Shown here: positions 1-8,464 of the stretch, one piece after another | Layout of the letters: every line of letters starts with the position of its first letter | Numbering within the stretch: position 1 is the first letter of the stretch | Assembly: GCA_016882485.1 (NCBI GenBank) | Contig: VGPT01000008.1 | Span: forward strand, 1 to 49,183 | DNA length: 49,183 bases | From: Cyanobacteria bacterium M_surface_10_m1_298 | Lineage (GTDB): Bacteria; Cyanobacteriota; Cyanobacteriia; PCC-6307; Cyanobiaceae | Reading direction: 5' to 3' | Notes under the pieces: model-generated | Seen by the model: the letters and a program-made list of their open reading frames with translations, nothing else | What the model was told of the DNA's origin: nothing | The model's database searches: none | Position numbers and translations under genes: made by a program

Positions 1-252
1 CCAGCCCCAGCCGAAGCCCAACGGGAACGACCATCGGCGCCGGAGCCTCAGCCCACCGCCACCGCTCCAACCGCCCCCCCGGTTGAGCCGATCGAAGCGC
101 CCAGTGGCAGAAACCCTGAGCCCAGCGCACCCCCCGGCCCACGGGGGTTGATCGACGATCAAGCGAAACGCCTGGCCGAATTCTTCAACGGAGAAGTGGT
201 GGATCTGCAGGAGCCACTGCCCGAACTCTCCGGAGAGGCCGACGCCGCCTAG
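1..252 (+). CDS. dnaX: C-terminal end of probable DNA polymerase III gamma/tau subunit (partial)
   Basis: An open frame enters from the left edge and ends at TAG (250-252), giving the last 83 residues of a protein. The first 45 or so residues are a Pro/Ala/Glu-rich linker. A short conserved-looking tail follows, with the core RLAEFFNGEVVDL. That arrangement (a disordered Pro-rich linker before a short hydrophobic tail) fits the C terminus of cyanobacterial DnaX as I remember it. The ATPase domain lies outside the window, so the name is an inference. Its TAG overlaps the TAG of the opposite-strand glycosyltransferase through the shared CTAG. Confidence 0.55.
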   Translation, partial: PAPAEAQRERPSAPEPQPTATAPTAPPVEPIEAPSGRNPEPSAPPGPRGLIDDQAKRLAEFFNGEVVDLQEPLPELSGEADAA

Positions 253-1607
253 AGCTCCAGAGCCTTGGGCTCAAGAGGCGCCTCTCCCGCAAGCGCGCTG
301 TGATCGGCCCCCACATGCAGGGTCTTGGCCCAGACCAAGCGCTTGGGCAGCAGAGCCATGCGCAGGGTCGTGTAGGGAATCACCACAAACCAATGCCCCA
401 GATAGGCGATGCCTAGGGCCAGGTTGAACGGACCCATGGCAGGCAGCGCGGGGCCCTCACTGCTGCGCAGGCAGCCCACCAGGATCGCCCCACCGGAGAG
501 ACCAAAGGCCACAAACGAGAGGGGCCAGCTCAAGGGGGCGGTGCCCGTGAGGCCCGACGTGATCAGATCGGCGATCGCCAGCACCGGCAAGGCGTATTGG
601 AGCAGGAAAAAGCTCGCCAGATCGAGCTTTTGGCCTGCGGGGAGCGTAGAACCGCTGAGCTGGGGCCAGTAGTCGAAGAAGCGCTGCAAGCCCCCCTCCG
701 CCCAGCGTTGCCGCTGGCGCCAGAGCGCACTCCAGGCCGTGACGGCCTCCTCCTGGACAGGAGGATCCCAGAACAGGGCCACAGGTTGCCGCTGAACCAG
801 CAAACGGAAGCTCAAATCGAGGTCGTCCGTGACGGTCTCCTCGTTAAAGCCCTCACAGGAGAGCACCGCTTCCCGTTGCAGGAGCTGTCCATTGCCCCGC
901 AGTTCCACAACGCCGCCCGAGAGCAGACGTCCCTGTTGAATGACCGCGTCGAGGGCCATTTCCATGGCCTGGGCCTTGGTCAGGATATTGAGATCGGTGT
1001 TGACCACGGCCTTGCGCAACTGCACAGCAGACCAACCGCCCTGCTCGGCGTAGCTCACGAGGCGCTCCAGCAGATCGGGCTGCAGCTGCGCATCGGCATC
1101 GAGCACCAGCAGCCATCGGCCCTGCAGCTGGGGCAACACGGCATTGAGGGCTCCTGACTTACCGCCACCGGCATCGCGAGGTCGGCGCAGCACCTGGAGC
1201 TGGGGGTAGCGCTGCTGATACGTCGCCAGCACCTCAGGGGTGCGGTCTTCGCTGCCGTCATCCACGATCCAGATGCGCAGCAGACCGCTGGCGTAGGTCA
1301 GGGCCGCCAAACGCTCCACCAGCCGACCGATGACGGCCTCCTCATCGCGAGCAGCGACCACCAGGTCCACCGCAGGCCACTCACGCAAGGCGGAGGTATC
1401 GGGCTGGGCCGAAGCGCGCCCTTGCAGCACCGGCAAAAACACCGTGCGCACGGCATACAAACCGAGCAGCAGCGTCAGGGCGATCGCCGGCCACAGCGCC
1501 TGCTGCTGCGGCAGAGCGTGGGGAGCGGCTCCGGCTGCAACGCAGCCGATCAGGAACAGCGAGGCCGGCAAACGGCGGGCTGCTGAAGCTGTGCCCCCGG
1601 CGGCCAT
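249..1607 (-). CDS. Membrane-bound family 2 glycosyltransferase
   Basis: A 452-residue GT-A glycosyltransferase that should move a sugar from an NDP-sugar at the cytoplasmic membrane. The family 2 motifs are in order: DDG near residue 116, DAD (metal/nucleotide binding) near 170, TDD near 260, and a QRQRW box at about 298-302 as in processive synthases. Hydrophobic segments lie at about 15-62 and in the last 130 residues, which suggests two N-terminal and several C-terminal helices. The gene starts 24 bp after the SpoIID-domain gene on the same strand, so the two probably form an operon with a cell-envelope role. The acceptor and product cannot be told from sequence. Hook-like polysaccharide or glycolipid synthesis are possible. 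Confidence 0.85.
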   Translation of the reverse strand: MAAGGTASAARRLPASLFLIGCVAAGAAPHALPQQQALWPAIALTLLLGLYAVRTVFLPVLQGRASAQPDTSALREWPAVDLVVAARDEEAVIGRLVERLAALTYASGLLRIWIVDDGSEDRTPEVLATYQQRYPQLQVLRRPRDAGGGKSGALNAVLPQLQGRWLLVLDADAQLQPDLLERLVSYAEQGGWSAVQLRKAVVNTDLNILTKAQAMEMALDAVIQQGRLLSGGVVELRGNGQLLQREAVLSCEGFNEETVTDDLDLSFRLLVQRQPVALFWDPPVQEEAVTAWSALWRQRQRWAEGGLQRFFDYWPQLSGSTLPAGQKLDLASFFLLQYALPVLAIADLITSGLTGTAPLSWPLSFVAFGLSGGAILVGCLRSSEGPALPAMGPFNLALGIAYLGHWFVVIPYTTLRMALLPKRLVWAKTLHVGADHSALAGEAPLEPKALEL

Positions 1608-1631
1608 GGCAATTCCAAGGTTCGGATGACT

Positions 1632-3158
1632 TTACGAGCCTTCGCCGGAACCCTTGGCGGAAGGGAGACGCTCCAACGGCAGCAACTGGGCGCCTGGGTA
1701 GTAGTGAACAAGGATTTGCTGCAGGCTCCAGCCACGGGAAGCCAGGTCGATCGCCCCGGCCTGGGACAGCCCCGCTCCATGGCCGAAGCCTCCACCGCGG
1801 AAGCGCCAACGGCCATCAGACAGGCTCTCGACCACAAACAACGTGCTCGGGAGCTTCCTCAGGGTCCGGCGAATGGCATCCCGTTCCAGAACCACCTGCC
1901 CCCCGGGGCCCTTCAAGGCCAGGCGAACAACGCGGCCACTGGGGCCGCGCTCCAACACCACCGGTTGAATCGGAGCACCGAGAGCCGACGCCCTGGCGCC
2001 CAGGGCCTGGCGGAAGGTCTCTTGTGCGAGGACCCGCTGCCAGCGGAAGTACGGATGGGCTGACCCATAGAAGCCCCCCGAGCTCAGCAGCGTCTCGATC
2101 TCCTGGGGCTGGTCCAAGGGAAGCGACAGGCCCGGCGAGCGGCCCCCCGGCCGATCCAGCTGGGGCTCGAGGTAGGCGAGCTCCGGAAGGCGCCAGGCTT
2201 CATCCTCATTGGCGCTCACACCGCCATTGCTGGCGTGATACACCGCATGGATGGGCTTGTTGTTCCAAGCCATCACCTGCCCGCTGGTGGAGGCAATCGC
2301 CTGGCGCACCGCAGCTCCGGCCTGCCGGGGATCGCTGTAAACCTGGCACTGGGTATCGGCGCAAAGGTGGTAGCCATCCACCACAAAGCGGTGCTGGTTA
2401 CCCAGGGCCCAGGTGCGCGCCAGCACGGCCTGCGCCGCCAGGGCTGCGGCGGGAGAACCGGCCCCGATTTCATGGGGCACCACCCCCAAGAGGTAGCGCT
2501 CGAGGGGAACCTGTTCCACCAGAGTCCAACTGCCGTAGGCGTCGCTCTGCAGGCGGAAGGGGCCGGCAAACACGCCACCATCCCAACGCAAACCACCGGG
2601 GGCATGCACGCTGACGGGTTCCTGCAGATCAACCCAGCCCGTAGCCGTGCTGACCTGGAGCCTCCGCTCCTGACGCGATGACAGCTGATCCAGGCGAGCG
2701 GTGAAACCCGCTGGCGCTTTGGCGCTGGAGGGGGCCCAGACCTCCCAATCCGAGGGGTGCGCCACCACTGCGTCGACGCCTTGAGCGCGCCAGGCCAGGG
2801 CCGCCTGCTCAGCGGTTTCAAAACTGGAGAAGGGACCCAGCACCGAGCGGCGGATCTCCAGCGGCTGGGGGCGGGGTTGGAGCCGCCAGCGGAAGCTCAG
2901 GCGCTGCCCCTTGAGCTGCCGACCGCTGCCGTCCCGCAGGCTGAGGTCGCCCTGCTGAGCCTGGAGCACCAAAGGAGACGTGCCCAGGCGAGCCGCCAGG
3001 GCGACCCAGAGACGCGGTTGCGCCCCACTCAGCGCAGGAGGAGCCGGCACGCTGAGATGGGTCAGGACCTGAGCACCTGCCCCCTGACAACCCGGCACCA
3101 GCGCGGCCAGGGCCAGCAAGGCCAGCAGAGGGCGAAATGTTCCCAAGGCCAAGCGCAT
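1632..3158 (-). CDS. SpoIID/LytB-domain lipoprotein (putative amidase enhancer-like)
   Basis: From the ATG at 3158 the product is 508 residues. It begins with a signal peptide and a lipobox-like LVPGC near residue 23, so it is probably exported and lipid-anchored. The C-terminal half carries the SpoIID domain: VPLERYLLGVV, then PHEI near residues 225-230 (the Glu matching the catalytic Glu of SpoIID lytic transglycosylases), YHLCADTQCQVY, and YHASNGG further on. SpoIID family proteins cleave or bind denuded peptidoglycan glycans. The frame is open to 3851 but that extension runs antisense through rpmI and rplT. An ATG at 3215 is the only other plausible start. The signal peptide decides for 3158. 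The gene leads into the glycosyltransferase 24 bp downstream. Confidence 0.85.
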   Translation of the reverse strand: MRLALGTFRPLLALLALAALVPGCQGAGAQVLTHLSVPAPPALSGAQPRLWVALAARLGTSPLVLQAQQGDLSLRDGSGRQLKGQRLSFRWRLQPRPQPLEIRRSVLGPFSSFETAEQAALAWRAQGVDAVVAHPSDWEVWAPSSAKAPAGFTARLDQLSSRQERRLQVSTATGWVDLQEPVSVHAPGGLRWDGGVFAGPFRLQSDAYGSWTLVEQVPLERYLLGVVPHEIGAGSPAAALAAQAVLARTWALGNQHRFVVDGYHLCADTQCQVYSDPRQAGAAVRQAIASTSGQVMAWNNKPIHAVYHASNGGVSANEDEAWRLPELAYLEPQLDRPGGRSPGLSLPLDQPQEIETLLSSGGFYGSAHPYFRWQRVLAQETFRQALGARASALGAPIQPVVLERGPSGRVVRLALKGPGGQVVLERDAIRRTLRKLPSTLFVVESLSDGRWRFRGGGFGHGAGLSQAGAIDLASRGWSLQQILVHYYPGAQLLPLERLPSAKGSGEGS

Positions 3159-3239
3159 CCAAGGCTCAAACCCTAGGGGGAGTTGGCGGAAGGAACTCCC
3201 AGGTCGTACTCTCATTGTTTGTGCACGAGCGCGTAGACA

Positions 3240-3437
3240 ATGCCGAAGCTCAAGACCCGCAAAGCAGCCGCCAAGCGGTTCAAAGCCACCGGCAGCGGAA
3301 AGTTCATGCGCCGCCACGCTTTCCGCAATCACCTGCTCGACCACAAGAGCCCGAAGCGCAAGCGTTTCCTCGGCACCATGGCCGTGGTTGACGAGCGCGA
3401 CGCGGACAACGTGCGCGCCATGCTCCCCTACAGCTGA
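3240..3437 (+). CDS. rpmI: 50S ribosomal protein L35
   Basis: A 65-residue basic protein starting [14 protein letters not shown] and containing the [14 protein letters not shown] and SPKRKRFLG segments typical of bL35. Length matches the family. It is a structural protein of the large subunit. The gene is followed 45 bp later by rplT, the usual rpmI-rplT pair. infC, which often precedes it in other bacteria, is not here. The start diverges from the SpoIID-domain gene with about 80 bp between them, where the promoter must lie. Confidence 0.98.
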   Translation: MPKLKTRKAAAKRFKATGSGKFMRRHAFRNHLLDHKSPKRKRFLGTMAVVDERDADNVRAMLPYS

Positions 3438-3482
3438 ATCGCCCGGCTGACCCGCTGTATCACCGTTTTCTGAGAACCATCG

Positions 3483-3830
3483 ATGGCACGCGTTAAGAGG
3501 GGCAATGTCGCCCGTAAGCGCCGCAACAAAATCCTTCGCCTCGCCCGCGGTTTCCGCGGCGGCAACGGCTCGCTCTTCCGCACCGCCAACCAGCGGGTGA
3601 TGAAGGCCCTGTGCAATGCCTACCGCGATCGTCGCCGCCGCAAGCGCGACTTCCGTCGTCTCTGGATTGCCCGCATCAACGCTGCCGCCCGCCTGAACGG
3701 CCTGAGCTACAGCCGTCTGATCGGTGGCCTGAAGAAGGCTGATGTGCAGCTGAACCGCAAGATGCTGGCCCAACTGGCCGTCGTCGATCCCGGCAGCTTC
3801 ACCGCCGTGGTGGGTGCCGCCAAGAGCTGA
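3483..3830 (+). CDS. rplT: 50S ribosomal protein L20
   Basis: A 115-residue, strongly basic protein beginning [18 protein letters not shown], followed by [13 protein letters not shown] and [15 protein letters not shown], the hallmark of bL20. Length is normal. bL20 is an early assembly protein of the 50S subunit and in several bacteria represses its own operon by binding the leader RNA. I see no clear leader structure in the 45 bp between rpmI and rplT. It is probably cotranscribed with rpmI and possibly with the Ycf37-like gene 42 bp downstream. Confidence 0.98.
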   Translation: MARVKRGNVARKRRNKILRLARGFRGGNGSLFRTANQRVMKALCNAYRDRRRRKRDFRRLWIARINAAARLNGLSYSRLIGGLKKADVQLNRKMLAQLAVVDPGSFTAVVGAAKS

Positions 3831-3872
3831 GTCCGCTCCACAACCCAACAACAGAGCCCAACCGGTCGGTCC

Positions 3873-4394
3873 ATGGATGTTTCACTCCCTCAGGCCTACC
3901 TGGTTGGGCTTTTGCTGTTGCTCGGTAGCGCCGCCGTTCTGGTGGCCCGGCAGATCCTGAGGGTCCGCGGCGATGAAGTGGCCCTGGCACGCCTGGAGGC
4001 CCAGACCAAGATCAGCGACAAGTCCGCGGGTGACCTCTACGAACTGGCCTCGGTTCAACTGCGCAAGCGTCTGTATGGCCAGGCAACGGAAAACCTCAAG
4101 CTGGCAGCCAAAAAGGCCAGCGCCGAACCGGCCGAAGCCCAGGCCCTGATCGAGAACGCGCTGGGCTTTGCCCTGGCTGCTCAAAACAACTACAACGCCG
4201 CGATCAAGCACTACCGCGCCGCCCTGCGGGCGAAAGCGGATTACCCCGTAGCCCTGAACAACCTGGCTTTCGCCCTCGAGAAGCAGCAGAAGAGCGACGA
4301 AGCCAAGGAGACCTACCAAAAAGTGCTTGAACTGGATTCAGCCAACCGAACCGCCAAGCGGCGGCTGAAGCGCCTGGAGCGCACCGCCGCCTGA
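3873..4394 (+). CDS. Ycf37-like TPR protein (putative photosystem I assembly factor)
   Basis: The 173-residue product has one N-terminal membrane helix (about residues 6-27) and then three tandem tetratricopeptide repeats. The repeat signatures are visible as LYELASVQLRKRLYGQA, NALGFALAAQNNYNAAI and LNNLAFALEKQQKSDEA. This architecture and length match cyanobacterial Ycf37, a thylakoid-anchored TPR protein that helps assemble or stabilise photosystem I. TPR sequences are degenerate, so the Ycf37 name rests on the N-terminal helix, length and repeat number and not on a catalytic motif. It lies 42 bp after rplT on the same strand and converges with the exported protein downstream (17 bp gap). 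Confidence 0.7.
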   Translation: MDVSLPQAYLVGLLLLLGSAAVLVARQILRVRGDEVALARLEAQTKISDKSAGDLYELASVQLRKRLYGQATENLKLAAKKASAEPAEAQALIENALGFALAAQNNYNAAIKHYRAALRAKADYPVALNNLAFALEKQQKSDEAKETYQKVLELDSANRTAKRRLKRLERTAA

Positions 4395-4411
4395 GACCTA
4401 GCTCCAGGAGC

Positions 4412-4918
4412 TCACCAGAGCCCGCGGATGGCCGGAGCGGAAGCACCATCACCCACGGGATTGAGCACCAGTTGGCCGCCGGGGTTGGTCAAGCGGGGGG
4501 CCATCCAACCGGAGAGGTTGAAGCCCTGCAAGCCAAGAAACTCGCCACCGAACTGCAGATCCGAAGCGCTGTAATCGCCCAGCAGCAAGAGATCCAGCTG
4601 ATCGGATTGGGCATTGAGATTGCCCTGCACAGGAATCGTCGTACTCCCCAGGGTCATCTCCCCGCGCACATCCACCATCTGGCCCAGGGCCGTCACCGAA
4701 GCAAGCTGAAGCGTCACCGCTGCTGCGGACCCCGGGCCAAAGGGCTGATAGCTGCCGCTCCAACGCCGGGGCAGATCCCGGGCGAGCTCGTTGGCCCGGG
4801 CCACGGGATCGAACTGCTGGACGTTGGCAGCCATCCCAAAGTTCTCCTGCAGAGGCGTGGGCTGGCTCACCGCAACAGGAACAGTGGTCAAAGGCACAGC
4901 AGCCAGTAGAGGAATCAC
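4412..4918 (-). CDS. Hypothetical exported protein
   Basis: The 168-residue product begins with a hydrophobic stretch (MIPLLAAVPLTTVPVAV) that resembles the later part of a signal peptide. The rest is soluble and rich in beta-prone sequence, such as AVTLQLASVTALGQMVDVRGEMTLG. I do not recognise a named family. The only usual start codon is GTG at 4918. The eight codons upstream of it are also hydrophobic but contain no ATG, GTG or TTG before an in-frame stop. The start is therefore uncertain. The gene is divergent from thiG, with 71 bp between them. Confidence 0.6.
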   Translation of the reverse strand: MIPLLAAVPLTTVPVAVSQPTPLQENFGMAANVQQFDPVARANELARDLPRRWSGSYQPFGPGSAAAVTLQLASVTALGQMVDVRGEMTLGSTTIPVQGNLNAQSDQLDLLLLGDYSASDLQFGGEFLGLQGFNLSGWMAPRLTNPGGQLVLNPVGDGASAPAIRGLW

Positions 4919-4989
4919 AACGACGACGCAGATGAGAGCAGCCTAAAGACCCTGCCCATCGAGACAAGGCTGCGCAGTACGGTCGCTGC

Positions 4990-5820
4990 ATGGCCCATGT
5001 CTCTGCCGTGTCTGCAGCGTCTCAGCAGGAAGATGCCCTGGTGATCGGCGGGCGCAGCTTCCGCAGCCGGCTGATGACCGGCACCGGCAAATACCCAAGC
5101 CTGCAGGCGATGCAGGCCAGCCTCGAAGCCAGCGCCTGCGAGATCGTGACCGTCGCGGTGCGGCGGGTTCAGTCCCAGGCCGCTGGGCACGAGGGATTGA
5201 TGGAGGCGATCGACTGGACGCGGATCTGGATGTTGCCCAACACCGCGGGCTGCGCGACCGCTGAAGAAGCGATCCGCGTGGCCCGGCTGGGACGCGAACT
5301 GGCGAAGCTGGCTGGCCAGGAGGACAACAGCTTCGTGAAGCTCGAGGTCATCCCCGACACGAAACATCTCCTGCCCGATCCCATCGGAACGCTCGAGGCC
5401 GCAGAACAGCTGGTGAAAGAGGGGTTCACCGTGCTCCCCTACATCAATGCCGACCCGCTCCTGGCGAAGCGCCTCGAGGAAGCCGGCTGCGCCACGGTGA
5501 TGCCCCTGGGCTCACCGATCGGCTCCGGGCAGGGCATCCGCAATGCGGCCAACATCGCTCTGATCATTGAAAACGCCGGTGTTCCCGTCGTTGTGGATGC
5601 AGGTCTGGGGGTGCCCAGCGAGGCCGCCCAGGCCATGGAGATGGGCGCCGATGCACTCCTGATCAATAGTGCGATCGCCATGGCGGGCAATCCGGCCGCC
5701 ATGGCGCGGGCCATGGCCATGGCCTGCGAAGCCGGGCGCACGGCCTTTCACGCCGGGCGCCTGCCGATCCGGGCCGAGGCCAGCCCCAGCTCCCCCCTTG
5801 CAGGACGCATCGGCACATAA
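4990..5820 (+). CDS. thiG: Thiazole synthase
   Basis: ThiG forms the thiazole phosphate of thiamine from 1-deoxyxylulose 5-phosphate, dehydroglycine and ThiS thiocarboxylate in the cytoplasm. The 276-residue protein is a TIM barrel with the family motifs [24 protein letters not shown] (Lys117 is the expected Schiff-base lysine), [13 protein letters not shown] and [12 protein letters not shown]. Start ATG 4990 gives a normal length with a short variable N-terminal leader. No ThiS or ThiO gene and no recognisable TPP riboswitch is adjacent. A second thiamine gene, thiL, lies about 19 kb away. Confidence 0.96.
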   Translation: MAHVSAVSAASQQEDALVIGGRSFRSRLMTGTGKYPSLQAMQASLEASACEIVTVAVRRVQSQAAGHEGLMEAIDWTRIWMLPNTAGCATAEEAIRVARLGRELAKLAGQEDNSFVKLEVIPDTKHLLPDPIGTLEAAEQLVKEGFTVLPYINADPLLAKRLEEAGCATVMPLGSPIGSGQGIRNAANIALIIENAGVPVVVDAGLGVPSEAAQAMEMGADALLINSAIAMAGNPAAMARAMAMACEAGRTAFHAGRLPIRAEASPSSPLAGRIGT

Positions 5821-5889
5821 CGGTTCCACACAGCTCGAAGCCAAAGCGGTGGAGTCTCCGTACTGTCGCCTCAACCACTCCCCCTGGTC

Positions 5890-6057
5890 ATGCAGGTCAC
5901 CGAAGAGGACGGCGGCAGGCTCAATGCCTTTGCCAAAGAGCCGCGGATGGAGGTCATGGACGCCAGCGAAGCCGGTAGCGGCAACAGCAAAGTGCTGTTC
6001 ATCGGCGGCGCCGTGCTTGTGCTCGTGATGCTGGCCGTCGCCGTAGGAATCAGCTGA
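5890..6057 (+). CDS. Psb34/Ssl1498-like one-helix light-harvesting-like protein
   Basis: A 55-residue ORF starts at ATG 5890 and ends at TGA 6055-6057. The N-terminal part reads TEEDGGRLNAFAKEP and is followed by one membrane helix (about residues 35-53, VLFIGGAVLVLVMLAVAV). The short motif with Gly-x-Leu-Asn-x-Phe-Ala-x-Glu-Pro before a single helix is the signature of the cyanobacterial Ssl1498 family. That family includes Psb34, a small protein found on photosystem II assembly intermediates that resembles the N terminus of high-light-inducible proteins. It sits between thiG and sqdB on the same strand. The family assignment is from memory of the motif. Confidence 0.75.
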   Translation: MQVTEEDGGRLNAFAKEPRMEVMDASEAGSGNSKVLFIGGAVLVLVMLAVAVGIS

Positions 6058-6113
6058 ATCCCTGTAGTAGCTTGCCCTGACGGAGCAATTGCTCGTACTG
6101 CAGGAGTCCAGCG

Positions 6114-7307
6114 GTGAAGGTTTTCGTTCTCGGCGGTGACGGCTTCTGCGGCTGGCCCTGTGCCGTGAACCTGGCCGATCAGGGCCACGATGTGGTGATC
6201 GTGGACAACCTGAGCCGCCGCAAGATCGACATCGATCTGGAGGTGGAGTCCCTCACGCCGATCACGAGCATCGGCGAGCGCCTCAAAGCCTGGGCCGAGA
6301 TCGGCGGCAAGCCCATGCGCTTTGTCCACATGGACATTGCCCACGAGTACCAGCGTCTCGTAGATCTGCTGCTGGAGGAGCGCCCCGACTCGGTCGTGCA
6401 TTTCGCCGAGCAGCGGGCAGCCCCCTACTCGATGAAGAGCAGCGCCACCAAGCGCTACACCGTTGATAACAACGTCAACGGCACCCACAACCTGCTGGCG
6501 GCGATTGTCGAGAGCGGCCTCGACATCCATGTGGTGCACCTGGGCACCATGGGCGTCTACGGCTACGGATCTCACCGCGGCGCCACCATCCCCGAGGGCT
6601 ACCTGAAAGTGGAGGTGCCCCAGCCCGATGGGAGCCGCTTCGAGGAGGAAATCCTCCATCCGGCCAGCCCGGGCAGCGTCTATCACATGACCAAGACGCT
6701 CGATCAGCTGCTCTTCCTCTACTACAACAAGAACGATCAGGTCCGCATCACCGACCTGCACCAGGGCATCGTGTGGGGCACCAACACCGAAGCCACCGAC
6801 CGCGACCCCAGGCTCACCAACCGCTTCGACTACGACGGTGACTACGGCACCGTTCTCAACCGCTTCTTGATGCAAGCGGCCATCGGCTACCCCCTGACCG
6901 TGCACGGCACGGGCGGTCAGACCCGCGCCTTCATCCACATCCGCGACTCGGTGCGCTGCGTTCAGCTGGCCCTGGAGAATCCCCCAACCAAAGGGGAGCG
7001 GGTGAAGATCTTCAACCAGATGACTGAGAGCCACCAGGTGGGTGAGCTCGCCAAGAAGGTGGCGGCCCTCACTGGTGCCCAGGTCAACAACCTGCCCAAC
7101 CCCCGCAACGAAGCCGTTGAAAATGATCTGATCGTGGACAATCGCTGCTTCATCGAGCTGGGTCTCAATCCCACCACCCTCGATGACGGCCTGCTGAAGG
7201 AAGTGGTGGAGATCGCCACCCGCTACGCAGACCGCTGCGATCGCAACCGCATCCTCTGCACCTCTGCCTGGACGAAGACCCAGGCTCAGGCCATCAAGGC
7301 CACCTGA
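6114..7307 (+). CDS. sqdB: UDP-sulfoquinovose synthase
   Basis: SqdB makes UDP-sulfoquinovose from UDP-glucose and sulfite, the committed step to the thylakoid lipid SQDG. The 397-residue protein is an extended SDR enzyme with bound NAD: Rossmann motif GGDGFCG (residues 7-13), VDNLSRR, HFAEQRAAPYSM, the catalytic Thr145 in GTMGVYGYG, and Tyr190/Lys194 in YHMTK. It starts with GTG at 6114, supported by the immediate beta strand KVFVLGGDG. It is followed after 5 bp by sqdX, so the two steps of sulfolipid synthesis are made from one mRNA. Confidence 0.98.
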   Translation: MKVFVLGGDGFCGWPCAVNLADQGHDVVIVDNLSRRKIDIDLEVESLTPITSIGERLKAWAEIGGKPMRFVHMDIAHEYQRLVDLLLEERPDSVVHFAEQRAAPYSMKSSATKRYTVDNNVNGTHNLLAAIVESGLDIHVVHLGTMGVYGYGSHRGATIPEGYLKVEVPQPDGSRFEEEILHPASPGSVYHMTKTLDQLLFLYYNKNDQVRITDLHQGIVWGTNTEATDRDPRLTNRFDYDGDYGTVLNRFLMQAAIGYPLTVHGTGGQTRAFIHIRDSVRCVQLALENPPTKGERVKIFNQMTESHQVGELAKKVAALTGAQVNNLPNPRNEAVENDLIVDNRCFIELGLNPTTLDDGLLKEVVEIATRYADRCDRNRILCTSAWTKTQAQAIKAT

Positions 7308-7312
7308 ACACT

Positions 7313-8464
7313 TTGAAGATCGCCCTGTTCACCGAGACCTTCCTGCCCAAGGTCGACGGGATCGTCACCCGGCTCACCAAAACGGTTGAGCAGTTAGTGC
7401 TGGCCGGCGATGAGGTGTTGATCTTCTGCCCTGAAGGAGCCCCTGAGACTTACATGGGTGCGCGGGTGGTGGGGGTGCCGGCCATGCCGCTCCCCCTCTA
7501 CCCCGAACTCAAACTGGCCCTGCCGCGGCCCTCGGTATCCGAGGCACTGGAGAACTTCGCTCCGGATCTGGTGCATGTGGTTAACCCCGCGGTGCTTGGC
7601 CTCGGGGGCATCTGGTTGGCCAAGACCAAGGGCTACCCCCTAGTGGCCAGCTACCACACCCATCTGCCGAAATACTTGGAGCACTACGGCCTCGGCATGC
7701 TCGAGCCCGTGCTCTGGGAGCTGCTCAAGGCCGCCCACAACCAAGCCCAGCTCAACCTCTGCACCTCCACCGCCATGGTGGCCGAGCTCAGTGAGAAGGG
7801 CATTCAGCACACGGACCTGTGGCAGCGCGGGGTAGACACCGAGTTGTTCAGGCCCGAACTGCGCAGCCAGGCCATGCGAGATCGCCTGCTGGGCGGCCGC
7901 AGTGACACCGGCAAATTGCTCCTCTACATCGGCCGGCTATCAGCGGAAAAACAAATTGAGCGCATCCGCCCGGTGCTCGATGCGATGCCCGATGCCCGGC
8001 TGGCCTTAGTGGGGGATGGCCCCTACCGCCAGCAACTGGAAACGCTGTTCGCCGGGAGTGCGACCCACTTCGTCGGCTACCTGGCAGGGGAGGAACTGGC
8101 CAGCGCCTACGCCAGTGCCGATGCCTTCCTGTTCCCCAGCAGCACCGAAACCCTGGGCCTGGTGCTGCTGGAGGCGATGGCTGCGGGCTGCCCGGTGGTG
8201 GGAGCAAACCGAGGCGGCATTCCCGACATCGTTAGCGACGGCATCAACGGTTGCTTGTATGAACCTGAAGGAGCCGACGGTGGTGCCGGCAGCCTCACGG
8301 CCGCAGCTCAGCGCCTGTTGGGGGATCCCAGCCAGAGAGAACAATTGCGCCGCAATGCTCGCCAGGAGGCGGAGCGCTGGGGTTGGGCCGGCGCCACCGA
8401 ACAGCTGCGCGGTTACTACCGGCAGGTGCTCAACGCATCAAAGCAACCGGCCGTGATGGTCTGA
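7313..8464 (+). CDS. sqdX: Sulfoquinovosyltransferase (SQDG synthase), GT4 family
   Basis: SqdX transfers sulfoquinovose from UDP-sulfoquinovose to diacylglycerol. The 383-residue GT-B protein starts at TTG 7313 and opens with MKIALFTETFLPKVDGIVTR, a typical GT4 N-terminal strand and loop. Later motifs are SYHTHLPKYLEHYG, YIGRLSAEKQIE, and FLFPSSTETLGLVLLEAMA, whose E(x7)E is the retaining GT4 signature. Context directly after sqdB fixes the substrate. Its TGA is immediately followed by the reversed TGA of the penicillin-binding protein gene, so the two stops form the palindrome TGATCA. Confidence 0.95.
   Translation: MKIALFTETFLPKVDGIVTRLTKTVEQLVLAGDEVLIFCPEGAPETYMGARVVGVPAMPLPLYPELKLALPRPSVSEALENFAPDLVHVVNPAVLGLGGIWLAKTKGYPLVASYHTHLPKYLEHYGLGMLEPVLWELLKAAHNQAQLNLCTSTAMVAELSEKGIQHTDLWQRGVDTELFRPELRSQAMRDRLLGGRSDTGKLLLYIGRLSAEKQIERIRPVLDAMPDARLALVGDGPYRQQLETLFAGSATHFVGYLAGEELASAYASADAFLFPSSTETLGLVLLEAMAAGCPVVGANRGGIPDIVSDGINGCLYEPEGADGGAGSLTAAAQRLLGDPSQREQLRRNARQEAERWGWAGATEQLRGYYRQVLNASKQPAVMV

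Noticed and set aside
3159-3851. N-terminal extension of the SpoIID-domain frame
   Set aside because: It is antisense to rpmI and rplT and contains no signal peptide. The mature protein's signal begins at 3158.
5871-7034. Long open frame antisense to sqdB
   Set aside because: It is the reverse-strand shadow of a strong, motif-complete gene and has no family features of its own.
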